Below are positions 27,277-36,627 of a stretch of DNA of 64,000 nt, in pieces. Position numbers and translations under genes: made by a program. The number at the start of each line of letters is the position of its first letter. Position 1 is the stretch's first letter. The notes under the pieces are model-generated. The model was not told where the DNA came from, made no database searches, and saw nothing but the letters and a program-made list of their open reading frames with translations. The stretch is from contig NZ_VCHX02000109.1 in the NCBI RefSeq assembly GCF_005768555.2, forward strand, positions 25,432 through 89,431, written 5' to 3'. The stretch comes from Streptomyces sporangiiformans. GTDB lineage: Bacteria > Actinomycetota > Actinomycetes > Streptomycetales > Streptomycetaceae.

Positions 27277-28895
27277 GCGACGGCGCGTACGCGGTGTCCG
27301 TCCCCCGCGGATACCGCGTCGGCTCCTGGGAAGTGCGCGAGCCGATCGCGACGGGGGCGTTCGGCAGCGTGTACGGGGCGAGACGCGTCCCGGAGGGGCC
27401 GGCTGCGAAGCCCCCGAAGGCGACCGACCGGGGACTGCCGAAGACGGCCGACCAGGAACTCCCCAAGACGGCCGCCCTGAAGTTCTTGCCGACCGGCACG
27501 CACACCCCCCGCCAGCTCGCGCATCTGCGTGACCTCGCCGAGCGGGAGCTGGAGTTGCTGAGCAGGCTGCGCACCGCACCGCGGCTGGTCCGGATGTACG
27601 AGGCGCTGACGGTCGACGACCCCGGGCGGCCCGAACTCGACGGCGCCACCGTCCTCGTACTGGAACGGGCCGAGACCTCTCTCACCACGCTGCTCGCCGG
27701 GAACCACCGGCCCAAGCACGGTCCCGTGCTGCTCGCGCAGATCTGCGAGGGCCTGGTCCAGCTGCACCGGGCGGGCTGGGTGCACGGGGACCTCAAGCCG
27801 GCCAACGTCCTGCTGATGAAGGACGGTTCGGCCCTCCTCGCCGACTTCAACATGGCCGCCGAACTCGAGGGCACCCACGCCTACACGCCCGCCTTCTCGA
27901 CGCCCGACTACACCCCGCCCGAGCTGCTCTGGGCCGAGATCGGCGAGCGCGGCCGGCAGATCCGCCCCTCGGCCGACGTCTGGGCCTTCGGCGTGCTGGC
28001 CCACCTCGTCCTCACGGACCAGTTCCCCTTGCCCGGCGGCACGCCTTCGGCCCGCCGGGACGCGGCGGCGCGCTACGCGCGCGGCACCGAGGAGCTCCGC
28101 CTGTCCCCCGAACTCCCGGATGAGTGGCGGGAGATCGTACGGGACTGTCTGGCCCGAACGCACCAGGAGCGGATCAGCGGGGAAACACTGCTGCGGCGGG
28201 TCGAGACGGTCGCCGGGACCGCCCGCTCCCCACGACTGCCGCGCCTGTTCCCGCTCAGACGCGGACGCCGGACCGGTGTGATCCTGAGCGCCGCGGCCGC
28301 CACGGCCGCCACCACCGCTCTCGCCACCCTCGGCTACGGCATGCTGGCGGACGACGGTTCCGACGACGGGAAGAACTCGGGCACCGCGAAGGTCGCGCCA
28401 GCGGCGTACGGCGCCGCCGAGCTCCGTACGGACAAGGGCGTCCCCGTCGCCTACCGGCCGCTCATCGTCGACTCCGCCCACGACTGTGTGCAGGAGGAGG
28501 TCACGCCGTCGCTGATCGCCGCCATGCTGAAGGTGGAGAGCGACTTCGACCCGGACCTCTCCGACCCCGCCATGGACGAGTACGGGATCGCCCGTTGGAC
28601 CCCGCGTGTGCTGCGCTGGTGGATGCGGTCCGACGGCAAGCCCGAGAAGACGATCCCTCAACCCCCCTTCTCTCCCTCCGAGTCCATCCCGGCCATGAGC
28701 CGGTATCTGTGCTGGATCGCGCCGCGCCTGGACTCCGCGCTGGGCGGTGACCGCCGGCAGGTTCTCATCGCGGCCGCGTACCGGACGTCGTACGAGAAAG
28801 TGAACGACGCGGCCGGTGTTCCCCCGAAGCACCGCGACTACGCCGACCGCGTCGCTCACTACCTCAAGGAGTACACGCCGGCCGGGAAGAAGTGA
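27273..28895 (+). CDS. membrane Ser/Thr kinase-like protein with lysozyme/SLT-like ectodomain
   Basis: A 540-residue protein. Kinase-like domain at residues 12-300: glycine loop ATGAFGSVYGA, lysine in AALKFL, catalytic loop HGDLKPANVLL (HGD in place of HRD) and DFN in place of DFG, so metal handling may be altered. One membrane helix lies at about 330-350 (GVILSAAAATAATTALATLGYG). The ectodomain at 400-530 (TPSLIAAMLKVESDFDPDLSDP, then YGIARWTPRVLRWWM) resembles a transglycosylase SLT fold with its catalytic-type glutamate. Coupled to the FHA gene upstream. It could read or cut peptidoglycan while signalling inside. Confidence 0.8.
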   Translation: MSDGAYAVSVPRGYRVGSWEVREPIATGAFGSVYGARRVPEGPAAKPPKATDRGLPKTADQELPKTAALKFLPTGTHTPRQLAHLRDLAERELELLSRLRTAPRLVRMYEALTVDDPGRPELDGATVLVLERAETSLTTLLAGNHRPKHGPVLLAQICEGLVQLHRAGWVHGDLKPANVLLMKDGSALLADFNMAAELEGTHAYTPAFSTPDYTPPELLWAEIGERGRQIRPSADVWAFGVLAHLVLTDQFPLPGGTPSARRDAAARYARGTEELRLSPELPDEWREIVRDCLARTHQERISGETLLRRVETVAGTARSPRLPRLFPLRRGRRTGVILSAAAATAATTALATLGYGMLADDGSDDGKNSGTAKVAPAAYGAAELRTDKGVPVAYRPLIVDSAHDCVQEEVTPSLIAAMLKVESDFDPDLSDPAMDEYGIARWTPRVLRWWMRSDGKPEKTIPQPPFSPSESIPAMSRYLCWIAPRLDSALGGDRRQVLIAAAYRTSYEKVNDAAGVPPKHRDYADRVAHYLKEYTPAGKK

Positions 28896-28960
28896 CCCTC
28901 AGAGTTCCGAGGTTCCGGGGGTGCGTCTCCGCTGAGACGGTGAGCTGAGGGTTCACCACC

Positions 28961-29005
28961 GGGGGCGGCCCCGCCCCTCACGGGGGAGGGGACGGGACCG
29001 CCCCC
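28961..29005 (+). terminator. terminator after the FHA-kinase operon
   Basis: A GC-rich hairpin of about 18 bp (GGGGGCGG arm pairing with CCGCCCCC and continuing inward with one mismatch and one bulge), 65 bases past the kinase stop. Confidence 0.65.
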
Positions 29006-29093
29006 ACACCGCTGTGCCCATGGGGCCGCTGCCTCGTGACTCCTCGGACTGTTCCCCATGACTCCTCGGGCTGTCCCCGTCGCGCCGCCGTGA

Positions 29094-29219
29094 CAGGTGA
29101 ACGGCGACTTCGGCCCTCTGACCCACGGGGCCGTCGTCACCCTCCAGAAGCGGGCCGGACTGGACGCGGACGGAATCGTCGGCCCGAACACATGGCGTGC
29201 GCTGCGCACCAAGGGCTGA
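29094..29219 (+). pseudogene. remnant of a peptidoglycan-binding domain
   Basis: The frame reads NGDFGPLTHGAVVTLQK, then GLDADGIVGPNTWRALRTKG and a TGA. This is the second half of a PG_binding_1 repeat, closely like the end of the kinase at 32118-33962. An in-frame TGA lies immediately upstream (29091-29093), there is no ribosome binding site, and the first half of the repeat is missing. The sequence before it (29006-29090) is partly repeated (TGACTCCTCGG at 29037 and 29059) and shows no coding. Confidence 0.7.
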
Positions 29220-29286
29220 GTGGCAGAGCGGAGGCGTCGGGCCCGGCCCTTCCCCATGCCTTCGGGAACGCCAGGGCCTGTCCGGC

Positions 29287-31377
29287 CTAGTCGGTGACGG
29301 CCGTGACGTGCGTACGTCCTTTCGTGGTGCACAGCACGAGGGCCGTACCGGAGATCTTGTCGGCCAGCAGCCCTCGCTTCCCGGCACAGGGCTGCCGGGC
29401 GACGTCGCTGGAAGCGGTGACCCGTACCCGTTGCTTGCCCTCCGCCTCGTAGGGGTCGGCCAGAGCGACGAGGGTGCCGGAGCGTGTGAGGACCAGTATC
29501 GGCTGGTAGAGGTCTCCGCGTCCGGCGTCCCGCTGCCCGCGCCGGTCCCTGACGATCACGTCACTGTCCGCCAGGCCGACGACGGGGTCGCCACGCCTGG
29601 GGACCACGGTCCACCACACGTCGAAATTGTCGCCGTCCACCATCTTCACGGTGTCTCCCCACGCCTCCAGCAGATGGTGCACGCCCCCACTGCGGACGAA
29701 CGTGACGTCGGGCGCCGCATCCGCCACCGGCGACTTCGCCCACCTCTGGAATCGTGCACTGTCGCTGTCCGAGAGGCTGATCCGCGCCCGGTACGCCTTC
29801 CCGGCGCAGTCCCACTCCGTCTCCACCAAGGTGGTGACCGAGGCCGACAGGATCCGCAGGGGTCCGCTCCGGCAGCCTCGCGGAGGAGCGGGCACGGGCA
29901 TCTCCGCGTGGGCGAGCAGCGGTTGCAGGGGCGGGAGCCGGTACGCCGGGGGCCGCTCCTTCCGCAGCTCCTCCGGGGCTTCGGGCTCGGGGAGGACGGC
30001 GACGGCGGACCGGCCCGCACAGTCGTCCATGAGCAGTTGCCCGGATTCGGGCTCATTACGGTAGTAGTCGACGAGGTGCGTGCAGCTTCCGTACCGTCTG
30101 TCGGCCCAGGCCACCAGTTCGGCATCGCTGCGCCGTACGGCCACGATCCCGTCGTCCCAGGCCGTCAGATGCGCGTACTCCGCGTCGGACAAGCTGACCA
30201 GCCGTGGCCACGGGTATTTCTCGGGGGCCGGCGTGATGAAGTGCCATGCGCCGTGACGTGCCTGTGGAAGCACCGAACTGCCCTCGACCTTCCCCGTGTA
30301 GGCGTCGACGGCCAGTACGACGGTGCCGATCAGCACCAGCACGGTGCACCCCTCGCCGACCGCCACCTGGCTCAGCTCCGCGGTGTCCTGACGGCGTACG
30401 GTGACGGACCACCGACGGGTGCCGTCCCGCGCGTCGTGCCCCACGATCACGGAGTGCCGCGAGGACTCCTCCAGCGCGACGAGGGTGCCGCGTGCCCGCT
30501 CACCACGGCCGCACATACTGAGCGCCACCGGCCCCTTGAAACCGCGCTGCCACGCCACACGCTCCGGCCGATCCGGCAGCCGGACGAAATGACTTTTCCC
30601 GTCCCATTCGGCCGCCCCCTCGTCGAGCCTGTCCTCCGGCACCGGCACGGAGCCGGCGAGCTGCCCCCACCAGGGCCCGAGCGCTTCCCTCCGCTCCCGC
30701 TGGAGTCCACTGGCCCCGAAGGTGGCCCCCGCTCCCAGCAGCCCACCCACGAGCACTCCGGCGACCCCCGCGGCCATCGCCCGGCGGGCGTGCCGCCGCA
30801 ACGTGGCCCCGGTGGCATACGGACGTTCGTACTCCTGGGGACCGGAACCTGTCGCGGTAGCAGGAGCAGGAACAGGGTCGAGGTCAGGACCGAGAGCCAC
30901 CCATGGACGCTGCCGGCGGACCAGCATCACGACACACAGCGCCAGGACCACGGCGGCGGCCAGGGAACAAGCCAGCGGCGCGGCCGGCGGCGCGGCCGCG
31001 TACACCCTGTGCCACTCATCCGGCGGCACGTCCTCGTACCAGGGCCGGGCACGGACCTGATCATCCCGCCGCCCGTCCAGAACGACCTTCTCGCGGGGCC
31101 AGGCCAGAAAGCTCACGACCCCCGCCGCCAGGGCCGCTCCGCCGACCACCCCGGCCCACGCCGTGTACTTCCGCTCCCCCATCCCCGTTACGAACAGCAC
31201 CACCGCCGCCACGAGCGGGCTCCAGACCCACCACGGCGCGCGGCCGAAATCGTCGCCCGGCCACGGAGTCCACGGGGTGACGACAGCAGCGACAACAAGC
31301 GCCACGGTGGCCGCAAAGAGGAACGACGCCCGTAATCGGGCCTTTTGCGCCCGTTCCGCCTGTACCTCGTCGACCAT
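29287..31377 (-). CDS. multi-pass membrane protein with PQQ-like beta-propeller ectodomain
   Basis: A 696-residue protein. Four to five membrane helices fall within residues 15-225 (FLFAATVALVVAAVV; WVWSPLVAAVVLFVTG; SLAAAVVLALCVVMLV; AMAAGVAGVLVGGLLGAG). The rest is beta-rich with blade-like motifs (GTLVALEESSRHSVIVGHDARDG, VVLAVDAYTGKVEG, SGTLVALADP) and cysteines that may form disulphides. Codon 15 (31333-31335) is TTA, so translation should need the bldA tRNA. GGGGGAG precedes ATG 31377. It stands alone between kinase genes; a sensor or scaffold role is only a guess. Confidence 0.75.
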   Translation of the reverse strand: MVDEVQAERAQKARLRASFLFAATVALVVAAVVTPWTPWPGDDFGRAPWWVWSPLVAAVVLFVTGMGERKYTAWAGVVGGAALAAGVVSFLAWPREKVVLDGRRDDQVRARPWYEDVPPDEWHRVYAAAPPAAPLACSLAAAVVLALCVVMLVRRQRPWVALGPDLDPVPAPATATGSGPQEYERPYATGATLRRHARRAMAAGVAGVLVGGLLGAGATFGASGLQRERREALGPWWGQLAGSVPVPEDRLDEGAAEWDGKSHFVRLPDRPERVAWQRGFKGPVALSMCGRGERARGTLVALEESSRHSVIVGHDARDGTRRWSVTVRRQDTAELSQVAVGEGCTVLVLIGTVVLAVDAYTGKVEGSSVLPQARHGAWHFITPAPEKYPWPRLVSLSDAEYAHLTAWDDGIVAVRRSDAELVAWADRRYGSCTHLVDYYRNEPESGQLLMDDCAGRSAVAVLPEPEAPEELRKERPPAYRLPPLQPLLAHAEMPVPAPPRGCRSGPLRILSASVTTLVETEWDCAGKAYRARISLSDSDSARFQRWAKSPVADAAPDVTFVRSGGVHHLLEAWGDTVKMVDGDNFDVWWTVVPRRGDPVVGLADSDVIVRDRRGQRDAGRGDLYQPILVLTRSGTLVALADPYEAEGKQRVRVTASSDVARQPCAGKRGLLADKISGTALVLCTTKGRTHVTAVTD

Positions 31378-31463
31378 ACGGCTCCCCCTTCAGCGAAGGT
31401 TAGCCGCGAATGCCCCATTCCGGGACGGAGGGAACGGCAGCATCTCCCGTGATCACCCTCTGA

Positions 31464-31529
31464 TCAACGTGCCGACGTGGCCTCACCCTTGAGCGCGCCG
31501 ACGAAGGAGACCCAGGCGGTCGCGGGGGT
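31464..31529 (-). pseudogene. 3' end of a DUF397 gene
   Basis: The minus strand reads TPATAWVSFVGALKGEATSAR and a TGA, which matches the conserved end of DUF397 proteins (x-P-x-x-W-x-x-F-x-x-x-[LV]-K). Upstream on the minus strand the sequence turns at once into antisense of another gene remnant, so the start and middle are gone. Confidence 0.5.
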
Positions 31530-31784
31530 GAGAAGACCCCGGTCTCCGTGCGGCTCACCCGCGAGGGCGGCCGTACCCGCCTGGAGATCACCGATCCGGA
31601 CCCGTGCTCCTGGCTCATCCTCCGCCGGGCCGGCGCCGACGACGAGGCCGGCCGCGGCCTCCTCCTGCTCGACGCGGTCGCGGTGCGCTGGGGCGTGGAG
31701 CAGGCACCCGGCGGCAAGACCGTGTGGTGCGAGTTGCATGGAGACGCGTCCGACGGCACCTACGGTTCCGCACCGCACACCTGA
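31530..31784 (+). pseudogene. 3' part of a GHKL ATP-binding regulator gene
   Basis: The frame reads EKTPVSVRLTREGGRTRLEI, later GRGLLLLDAVAVRWGVEQ and GGKTVWCELHG, the C-terminal half of an RsbW-like ATP-binding regulator (HATPase_c_2). The N-terminal ATP-binding half is absent; upstream lies the DUF397 end on the other strand. A GTG at 31548 exists but no ribosome binding site or N-box is present. It is best read as debris from a deletion. Confidence 0.65.
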
Positions 31785-31930
31785 AACATTCCAGGTTCCC
31801 CGGGACACCCGCCTCGGCCAGTCTGGCCGTGGCAAGAACGCGCCACCGATACAGAGGGTGGCATCGATGCGACCGGTGATCAGCGCGCCGGCCGCGTCAG
31901 GTGCCGCCCTACGACCGAAGGGGGAAACGA

Positions 31931-32056
31931 ATGCGACCGAACGTCCTGACCAGGACACTCATCAGCGTCACCACCGCCGCCGCCATTGGCGCCGGGAGCC
32001 TGACACGGAGCCGCCGTAGGCCGAAGAAGGGGGCGGGACGTACAAGACCGCGCTAG
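31931..32056 (+). pseudogene. signal peptide of a truncated secreted protein
   Basis: ATG 31931 has a strong GGGGGA site and encodes a typical signal peptide start (MRPNVLTRTLISVTTAAAIG) followed by an Arg/Lys-rich tail that stops after 41 codons. The switch from signal peptide to a basic tail suggests a deletion or frameshift in a once longer exported protein. The 145 bases between 31785 and 31930 hold nothing that I can support. Confidence 0.4.
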
Positions 32057-32117
32057 CCTCGTGTCAACTGGGGGTGTCGAAAGGGCACGTTGAGACAGAA
32101 GAGCACTCGGGGGACCC

Positions 32118-33962
32118 ATGTCAGACGAGCGGCCGACACCGCCGCACTTACCGGCGACCGGGAACACCGCGCTGGAGCAGGTGGGGGCAGCTCCGATGCG
32201 GTCCGTGGATCCGGGGCGCATCGGCCCGTACGTACCGCTCGGCGTGCTCGGCAGCGGTGGCATGGGCCGGGTGTATCTTGCGCGGCCCGCCGACGACAGC
32301 CCCGGGCTCGCCGCGGTCAAGGTGATCAGGCCCGAGTACGCCGAAGACTCCCAGTTCCGGCGGCGGTTCGAGCGTGAGGCCGCCGTGCACGAGCGGGTCG
32401 GCGCACCGTACGCGCCGGAGCTGCTGGGCACGGGGTTCCAGGACGAGCTGCTGTGGATGGCCACGCAGTACTTACCCGGGCTCAGCCTGACGGACGCCGT
32501 ACGCGACTGCGGCGTACTGGAACCCGCCGGAGCGTGGCGGCTGGTGGGGGAACTCGGCCGGGCCCTGTCGGCGCTGGCCGCCGCCGGGATCGTGCACCGG
32601 GACCTCAAGCCGTCCAACGTGATCGTGTCCGGCCAGGGCGCGCACGTGATCGACTTCGGCATCTCGCAGGCCGTGGACAGCAGCTCGATCACCATCACCG
32701 GCAACCGGGTCGGCACGCCCGCCTTCATGTCCCCCGAGTATCTGCGGGAGGGACGCTGCGACACCGCCTCGGACGTGTTCTCGCTCGCCTGCACGCTCAT
32801 CTACGCCACCACAGGGCACGCACCGTTCGGCAGTGGCACCGGCGTGGACGTCATGCACCGCGTGGCGTTCGAGGAGCCGAAAGCCGAGCTCATGGGCGAA
32901 CTCGCGGCGGCAGACGCCTCGTTGGCCGCCCTGCTCTCCGCCTGCCTGGCCAAGGACCCCGCCGGCCGGCCCACGCCGGGACAGCTGATCGACGCGGCCG
33001 CGGCACACCCCCGTACGACGTCGTGGCAGGAACCGCTCGACTCCCGGCTACTCGCCCGGCGCGAGGCCGGCGAAGTGCTGCGGCAGGCCTCCGCCCAGCA
33101 GACCGGCCAACTCCACACGTCCACGCACCGGGTGGCCGCCCCCGCTCCCGGCCCCGCTTTCGGGCCGGCCACACCGCCGGGCGCGTACGGACCAGGACCG
33201 CAGACGCCCCCGGGCGCGTACGGACCGCCGACGCCGCCTGGCGGCGCCCCATCCGACAGTTCACCGACCGGCAGTTCTCCAACCGGCAGTTCTCCGGTCA
33301 TCGCGCGCCGCAGAAAGAGGGCGTACTTGGCCGTCGCCGCGGGCCTCGCCGTGTGTGTCGTCGCCGGGAGCGCCTTTCTGCTCACCCGCCCGTCCTCCGA
33401 GGACACGGCCTCCTCGCCTCCGACGGCCGTCGAAAGCAGCGCCCGAGACGACGCGGCACGGCCACCGCTGCCCGGCGCGTCCGGCCATGACTCGCCCTCG
33501 CCCAGCAGTGAGCGGGAGGAGAAAGAGGAAGCGGAAGAGGAGAAAGGTTCCGCCGGAGCCGGGCCCACAGACGGCACAGGCCGTGCTCAGCGCACCCCCA
33601 CGCACACCGCGACCGCCACGTCCGGCGGCAGTAGCGGAAGCGGAGGAGGCGGAGGAGGCGGCACAGCTCCGAGCCCCGATCCGACCAAGACCACGGCCAA
33701 GCCGGCTCCACCGGCGTGGATCTCGCAGTGCACGTACTACTCCGGCAGCGAACTCACGCGTCGCGGCGACAAGAACCAGCGGGTGGTGCAGGTGCAGTGC
33801 ATGCTCACCCAACGCGGCTACAGCGTCGGAACGGCGGGGGTGGACGGCAAGTTCGGCAAGGACACCGTCTCCGCGGTCAAACAGTTCCAGCGCGGCAAGG
33901 GACTGGACGTGGACGGCATCGTCGGCCCCAACACCTGGGCGGCACTGCGCAGTTCGACGTGA
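32118..33962 (+). CDS. membrane Ser/Thr protein kinase with peptidoglycan-binding ectodomain
   Basis: A 614-residue PknB-type kinase. Kinase domain at 35-300: LGSGGMGRVYLA, lysine in AAVKVI, HRDLKPSNVIV, DFG in HVIDFGISQ, and GTPAFMSPEY; all key residues are present. A Pro/Gly linker precedes a membrane helix at about 397-415, then a low-complexity stalk (Glu-rich, then Gly-rich). The ectodomain at 535-614 is a PG_binding_1 repeat (VVQVQCMLTQRGYS, GVDGKFGKDTV, GLDVDGIVGPNTWAALR) instead of the usual PASTA repeats. Codons 11 and 119 are TTA, so expression likely depends on bldA. Gene follows a truncated signal-peptide ORF. Confidence 0.9.
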   Translation: MSDERPTPPHLPATGNTALEQVGAAPMRSVDPGRIGPYVPLGVLGSGGMGRVYLARPADDSPGLAAVKVIRPEYAEDSQFRRRFEREAAVHERVGAPYAPELLGTGFQDELLWMATQYLPGLSLTDAVRDCGVLEPAGAWRLVGELGRALSALAAAGIVHRDLKPSNVIVSGQGAHVIDFGISQAVDSSSITITGNRVGTPAFMSPEYLREGRCDTASDVFSLACTLIYATTGHAPFGSGTGVDVMHRVAFEEPKAELMGELAAADASLAALLSACLAKDPAGRPTPGQLIDAAAAHPRTTSWQEPLDSRLLARREAGEVLRQASAQQTGQLHTSTHRVAAPAPGPAFGPATPPGAYGPGPQTPPGAYGPPTPPGGAPSDSSPTGSSPTGSSPVIARRRKRAYLAVAAGLAVCVVAGSAFLLTRPSSEDTASSPPTAVESSARDDAARPPLPGASGHDSPSPSSEREEKEEAEEEKGSAGAGPTDGTGRAQRTPTHTATATSGGSSGSGGGGGGGTAPSPDPTKTTAKPAPPAWISQCTYYSGSELTRRGDKNQRVVQVQCMLTQRGYSVGTAGVDGKFGKDTVSAVKQFQRGKGLDVDGIVGPNTWAALRSST

Positions 33963-33970
33963 CGTCGGCA

Positions 33971-34016
33971 TGAGGTCGCCCGGCCGTGCGCGAGCGCGAG
34001 CGGCCGGGCGACCTCA
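33971..34016. terminator. bidirectional terminator between kinase and purH
   Basis: A perfect 16-bp stem (TGAGGTCGCCCGGCCG with its complement) and 14-base loop lie between the convergent kinase (ends 33962) and purH (ends 34037). Confidence 0.85.
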
Positions 34017-34036
34017 GTGGAATGTCGGCACGAACC

Positions 34037-35599
34037 TCAGTGGAAGAAGTGCCGCGTCCCCGTGAAGTACATCGTCACGCCCGCCTTCTCGGCCGCCTCG
34101 ACCACGAGTTCGTCGCGGACCGAACCGCCGGGCTGGACCACGGCCCTGACACCGGCGGCGGTGAGGATCTCCAGACCGTCGGGGAAGGGGAAGAAGGCGT
34201 CCGAGGCCGCGTACGAACCCTGGGCGCGCTCCTCGCCCGCCCGCTCGACCGCGAGCTTCGCGGAGTCGACACGGTTGACCTGGCCCATGCCCACGCCGAC
34301 CGAGGCGCCGTCCTTGGCCAGGAGGATGGCGTTGGACTTGACGGCGCGGCAGGCCCGCCAGGCGAAGGCCAGCTCGTCCAGTTCGGCGGGCGACAGCGCC
34401 TCACCCGTGGCGAGGGTCCAGGACGCGGGGTTGTCGCCGTCGGCCTGGAGGCGGTCGGCGACCTGGAGGAGACGCCCGCCATCGATCTGCTTGACCTCGA
34501 CGTCGGCCGTCGGCCCCTGGGCGGCGCGGAGTACGCGGATGTTCTTCTTCTTGGTGAGGGCTTCGAGGGCGCCGTCCTCGTAGCCGGGCGCGACGATGAC
34601 CTCGGTGAAGATCTCGGCGACCTGCTCGGCCATCTCCTTCGAGACCGGGCGGTTGACCGCGATCACGCCGCCGAACGCCGACAGCGGGTCGCAGGCGTGC
34701 GCCTTGCGGTGCGCCTCGGCGACGTCCGCGCCGATCGCGATACCGCAGGGGTTGGCGTGCTTGATGATCGCGACGCAGGGCTCGTCGTGGTCGTACGCGG
34801 CACGGCGCGCGGCGTCCGTGTCCGTGTAGTTGTTGTACGACATCTCCTTGCCGTGCAGCTGCTCGGCGTCCGCGAGGCCGCCACTGCCGTCGACGTACAG
34901 CGCCGCACCCTGGTGCGGGTTCTCGCCGTACCGCAGGGTGCTGCGGCGCTCGAAGGTGGCACCGATGAAATCGGGGAAGTTCGAGTCGTCGAGAGGGGCG
35001 TACTGGCTCGCGAACCACGAGGCGACGGCGACGTCGTACGCGGCCGTGTGCTGGAAGGCCTCGGCGGCGAGCCGCTTGCGCGTGGCCAGGTCGAAGCCGC
35101 CGCCCTTGGCCGCGGCCAGGACGTCGGCGTACCGGGCGGGGCTGGTGACGACCGCGACCGACGGGTGGTTCTTGGCGGCGGCGCGGACCATCGAGGGACC
35201 ACCGATGTCGATCTGCTCGACGCACTCGTCCGGGGACGCACCCGAGGCGACGGTCTCGCGGAAGGGGTAGAGGTTCACGACGACGAGCTGGAAGGGCTCC
35301 ACGCCCAGCTCGTCGAGCTGCTGCCGGTGGTCGTCGAGCCGCAGGTCCGCGAGGATGCCGGCGTGCACCTTCGGGTGCAGGGTCTTGACCCGGCCGTCCA
35401 GGCACTCGGGGAAGCCGGTGAGCTCCTCGACCTTGGTGACCGGGACGCCGGCCGCGGCGATCTTCGCGGCGGTGGAGCCGGTGGAGACGAGCTCGACGCC
35501 GGCCTCGTGCAGTCCGCGGGCGAGGTCTTCGAGCCCGGCCTTGTCGTAGACGCTGATGAGCGCGCGCCTGATCGGGCGCTGCGTACCTTCGGCGGTCAC
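34037..35599 (-). CDS. purH: bifunctional AICAR formyltransferase/IMP cyclohydrolase
   Basis: A 520-residue enzyme for the last two steps of IMP synthesis in the cytoplasm. The N-terminal MGS-like cyclohydrolase domain ([29 protein letters not shown]) is followed by the formyltransferase domain with [13 protein letters not shown] and the catalytic KHANPCG. Its GTG start overlaps the purN stop by four bases, so purN and purH form one coupled operon supplied by 10-formyl-THF. Confidence 0.97.
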   Translation of the reverse strand: MTAEGTQRPIRRALISVYDKAGLEDLARGLHEAGVELVSTGSTAAKIAAAGVPVTKVEELTGFPECLDGRVKTLHPKVHAGILADLRLDDHRQQLDELGVEPFQLVVVNLYPFRETVASGASPDECVEQIDIGGPSMVRAAAKNHPSVAVVTSPARYADVLAAAKGGGFDLATRKRLAAEAFQHTAAYDVAVASWFASQYAPLDDSNFPDFIGATFERRSTLRYGENPHQGAALYVDGSGGLADAEQLHGKEMSYNNYTDTDAARRAAYDHDEPCVAIIKHANPCGIAIGADVAEAHRKAHACDPLSAFGGVIAVNRPVSKEMAEQVAEIFTEVIVAPGYEDGALEALTKKKNIRVLRAAQGPTADVEVKQIDGGRLLQVADRLQADGDNPASWTLATGEALSPAELDELAFAWRACRAVKSNAILLAKDGASVGVGMGQVNRVDSAKLAVERAGEERAQGSYAASDAFFPFPDGLEILTAAGVRAVVQPGGSVRDELVVEAAEKAGVTMYFTGTRHFFH

Positions 35600-36219
35600 G
35601 GGATAACTACCTTTCGTCCCTCAATGCGATAGCCGTTGCGGGCGAGCCGCCCCACGACCTCGACGAGCAGCCTTCGCTCGACTTCCTTGATGCGCTCATG
35701 CAGAGCGCCGCCCTCGTCCTCGTAGTCCTCGTCCCGGACATCGACCACGCCCTGAGCGATGATCGGGCCGGTGTCGACGCCGTCGTCGACGAAGTGGACG
35801 GTGCACCCGGTGACCTTCACTCCGTGCGCGAGGGCGTCACGAACGCCGTGCGCACCCGGGAAGCTGGGCAGCAGCGCGGGGTGGGTGTTCACCAACCGGC
35901 CGCCGAAGCGGGCCAGGAACTCCTTGCCCACGATCTTCATGAACCCGGCCGAGATGACGAGATCCGGCTCGTACGCCGCCGTGGCCTCGGTCAGCGCGGT
36001 GTCCCACTCGTCCCGGCTCGCGTAGTCCTTCACCCGGCATACGAAGGTGGGCACACCCGCGCGCTCGGCGCGCGCCAGGCCCTCGATGCCCGTGCGGTCC
36101 GCGCCGACCGCGACGATCTCAGCCCCGTAGACGGCCGTCCCGCGCATGGCGATCGCATCGAGGAGAGCCTGCAAGTTCGTACCTGATCCGGAGACCAGCA
36201 CGACGAGGCGCTTGGCCAC
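35596..36219 (-). CDS. purN: phosphoribosylglycinamide formyltransferase
   Basis: A 207-residue GAR transformylase (third step of purine synthesis, using 10-formyl-THF). Motifs are [16 protein letters not shown] for phosphate binding, the catalytic asparagine and histidine in [15 protein letters not shown], and [15 protein letters not shown] with the aspartate. GTG 36219 is chosen because the Rossmann strand begins six residues later; 36 further upstream codons are open but not family-like. AAAGGG lies upstream. Confidence 0.95.
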   Translation of the reverse strand: MAKRLVVLVSGSGTNLQALLDAIAMRGTAVYGAEIVAVGADRTGIEGLARAERAGVPTFVCRVKDYASRDEWDTALTEATAAYEPDLVISAGFMKIVGKEFLARFGGRLVNTHPALLPSFPGAHGVRDALAHGVKVTGCTVHFVDDGVDTGPIIAQGVVDVRDEDYEDEGGALHERIKEVERRLLVEVVGRLARNGYRIEGRKVVIP

Positions 36220-36627
36220 AGCGGGGCCCTTTCTCGGGAGAGCGTTTGTAGGGTCGTACGAATGCTTCGCGCCCCCTGATACGGGGAAGTCTACGAAGCG
36301 GCCGACCGTCAGCAACGATACCGGCACACAGGGAGGCCCTCACGGGACGGGGGCTTGGCTGGAAGGTAGCGTCTGGAGAGGATCCGCCCGGGGAACTCGC
36401 TTCGCGCAGGGGAACGCCTTCGGCGCATGGGACGTTGACCAGGGACGGGGACGAAACTCGGACACGACGTCCGCCCGCACCACGGCCCGCTTCACCGGCC
36501 GGCTCCACCGATTTGATCCTGCCAGCAAGATCCACCGAGCCCGCGCAGGCGAGGCTCGCCCGCCAGAACCGATCCGCCGAGACCCGATCCACCCAGACCG
36601 ATCCTCCAAGGGGAAGACGCACACCTG
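36220..36627. other. purN upstream intergenic region
   Basis: About 400 bases between divergent starts. It must hold the purN-purH promoter, but I could not recognise a clear -35/-10 pair, PurR-like box or riboswitch. No ORF here has a ribosome binding site plus family-like sequence. Confidence 0.4.

Noticed and set aside
25633..27579. Open frame of 648 codons on the minus strand
   Set aside because: Antisense to the Pro/Gln-rich membrane protein, FHA and kinase genes, whose family motifs are clear.
27273..28895. Dead kinase (pseudogene)
   Set aside because: Although DFG is DFN, the frame is intact, the other kinase motifs and ectodomain are well kept and the gene is coupled to an FHA gene, so it was kept as a CDS.
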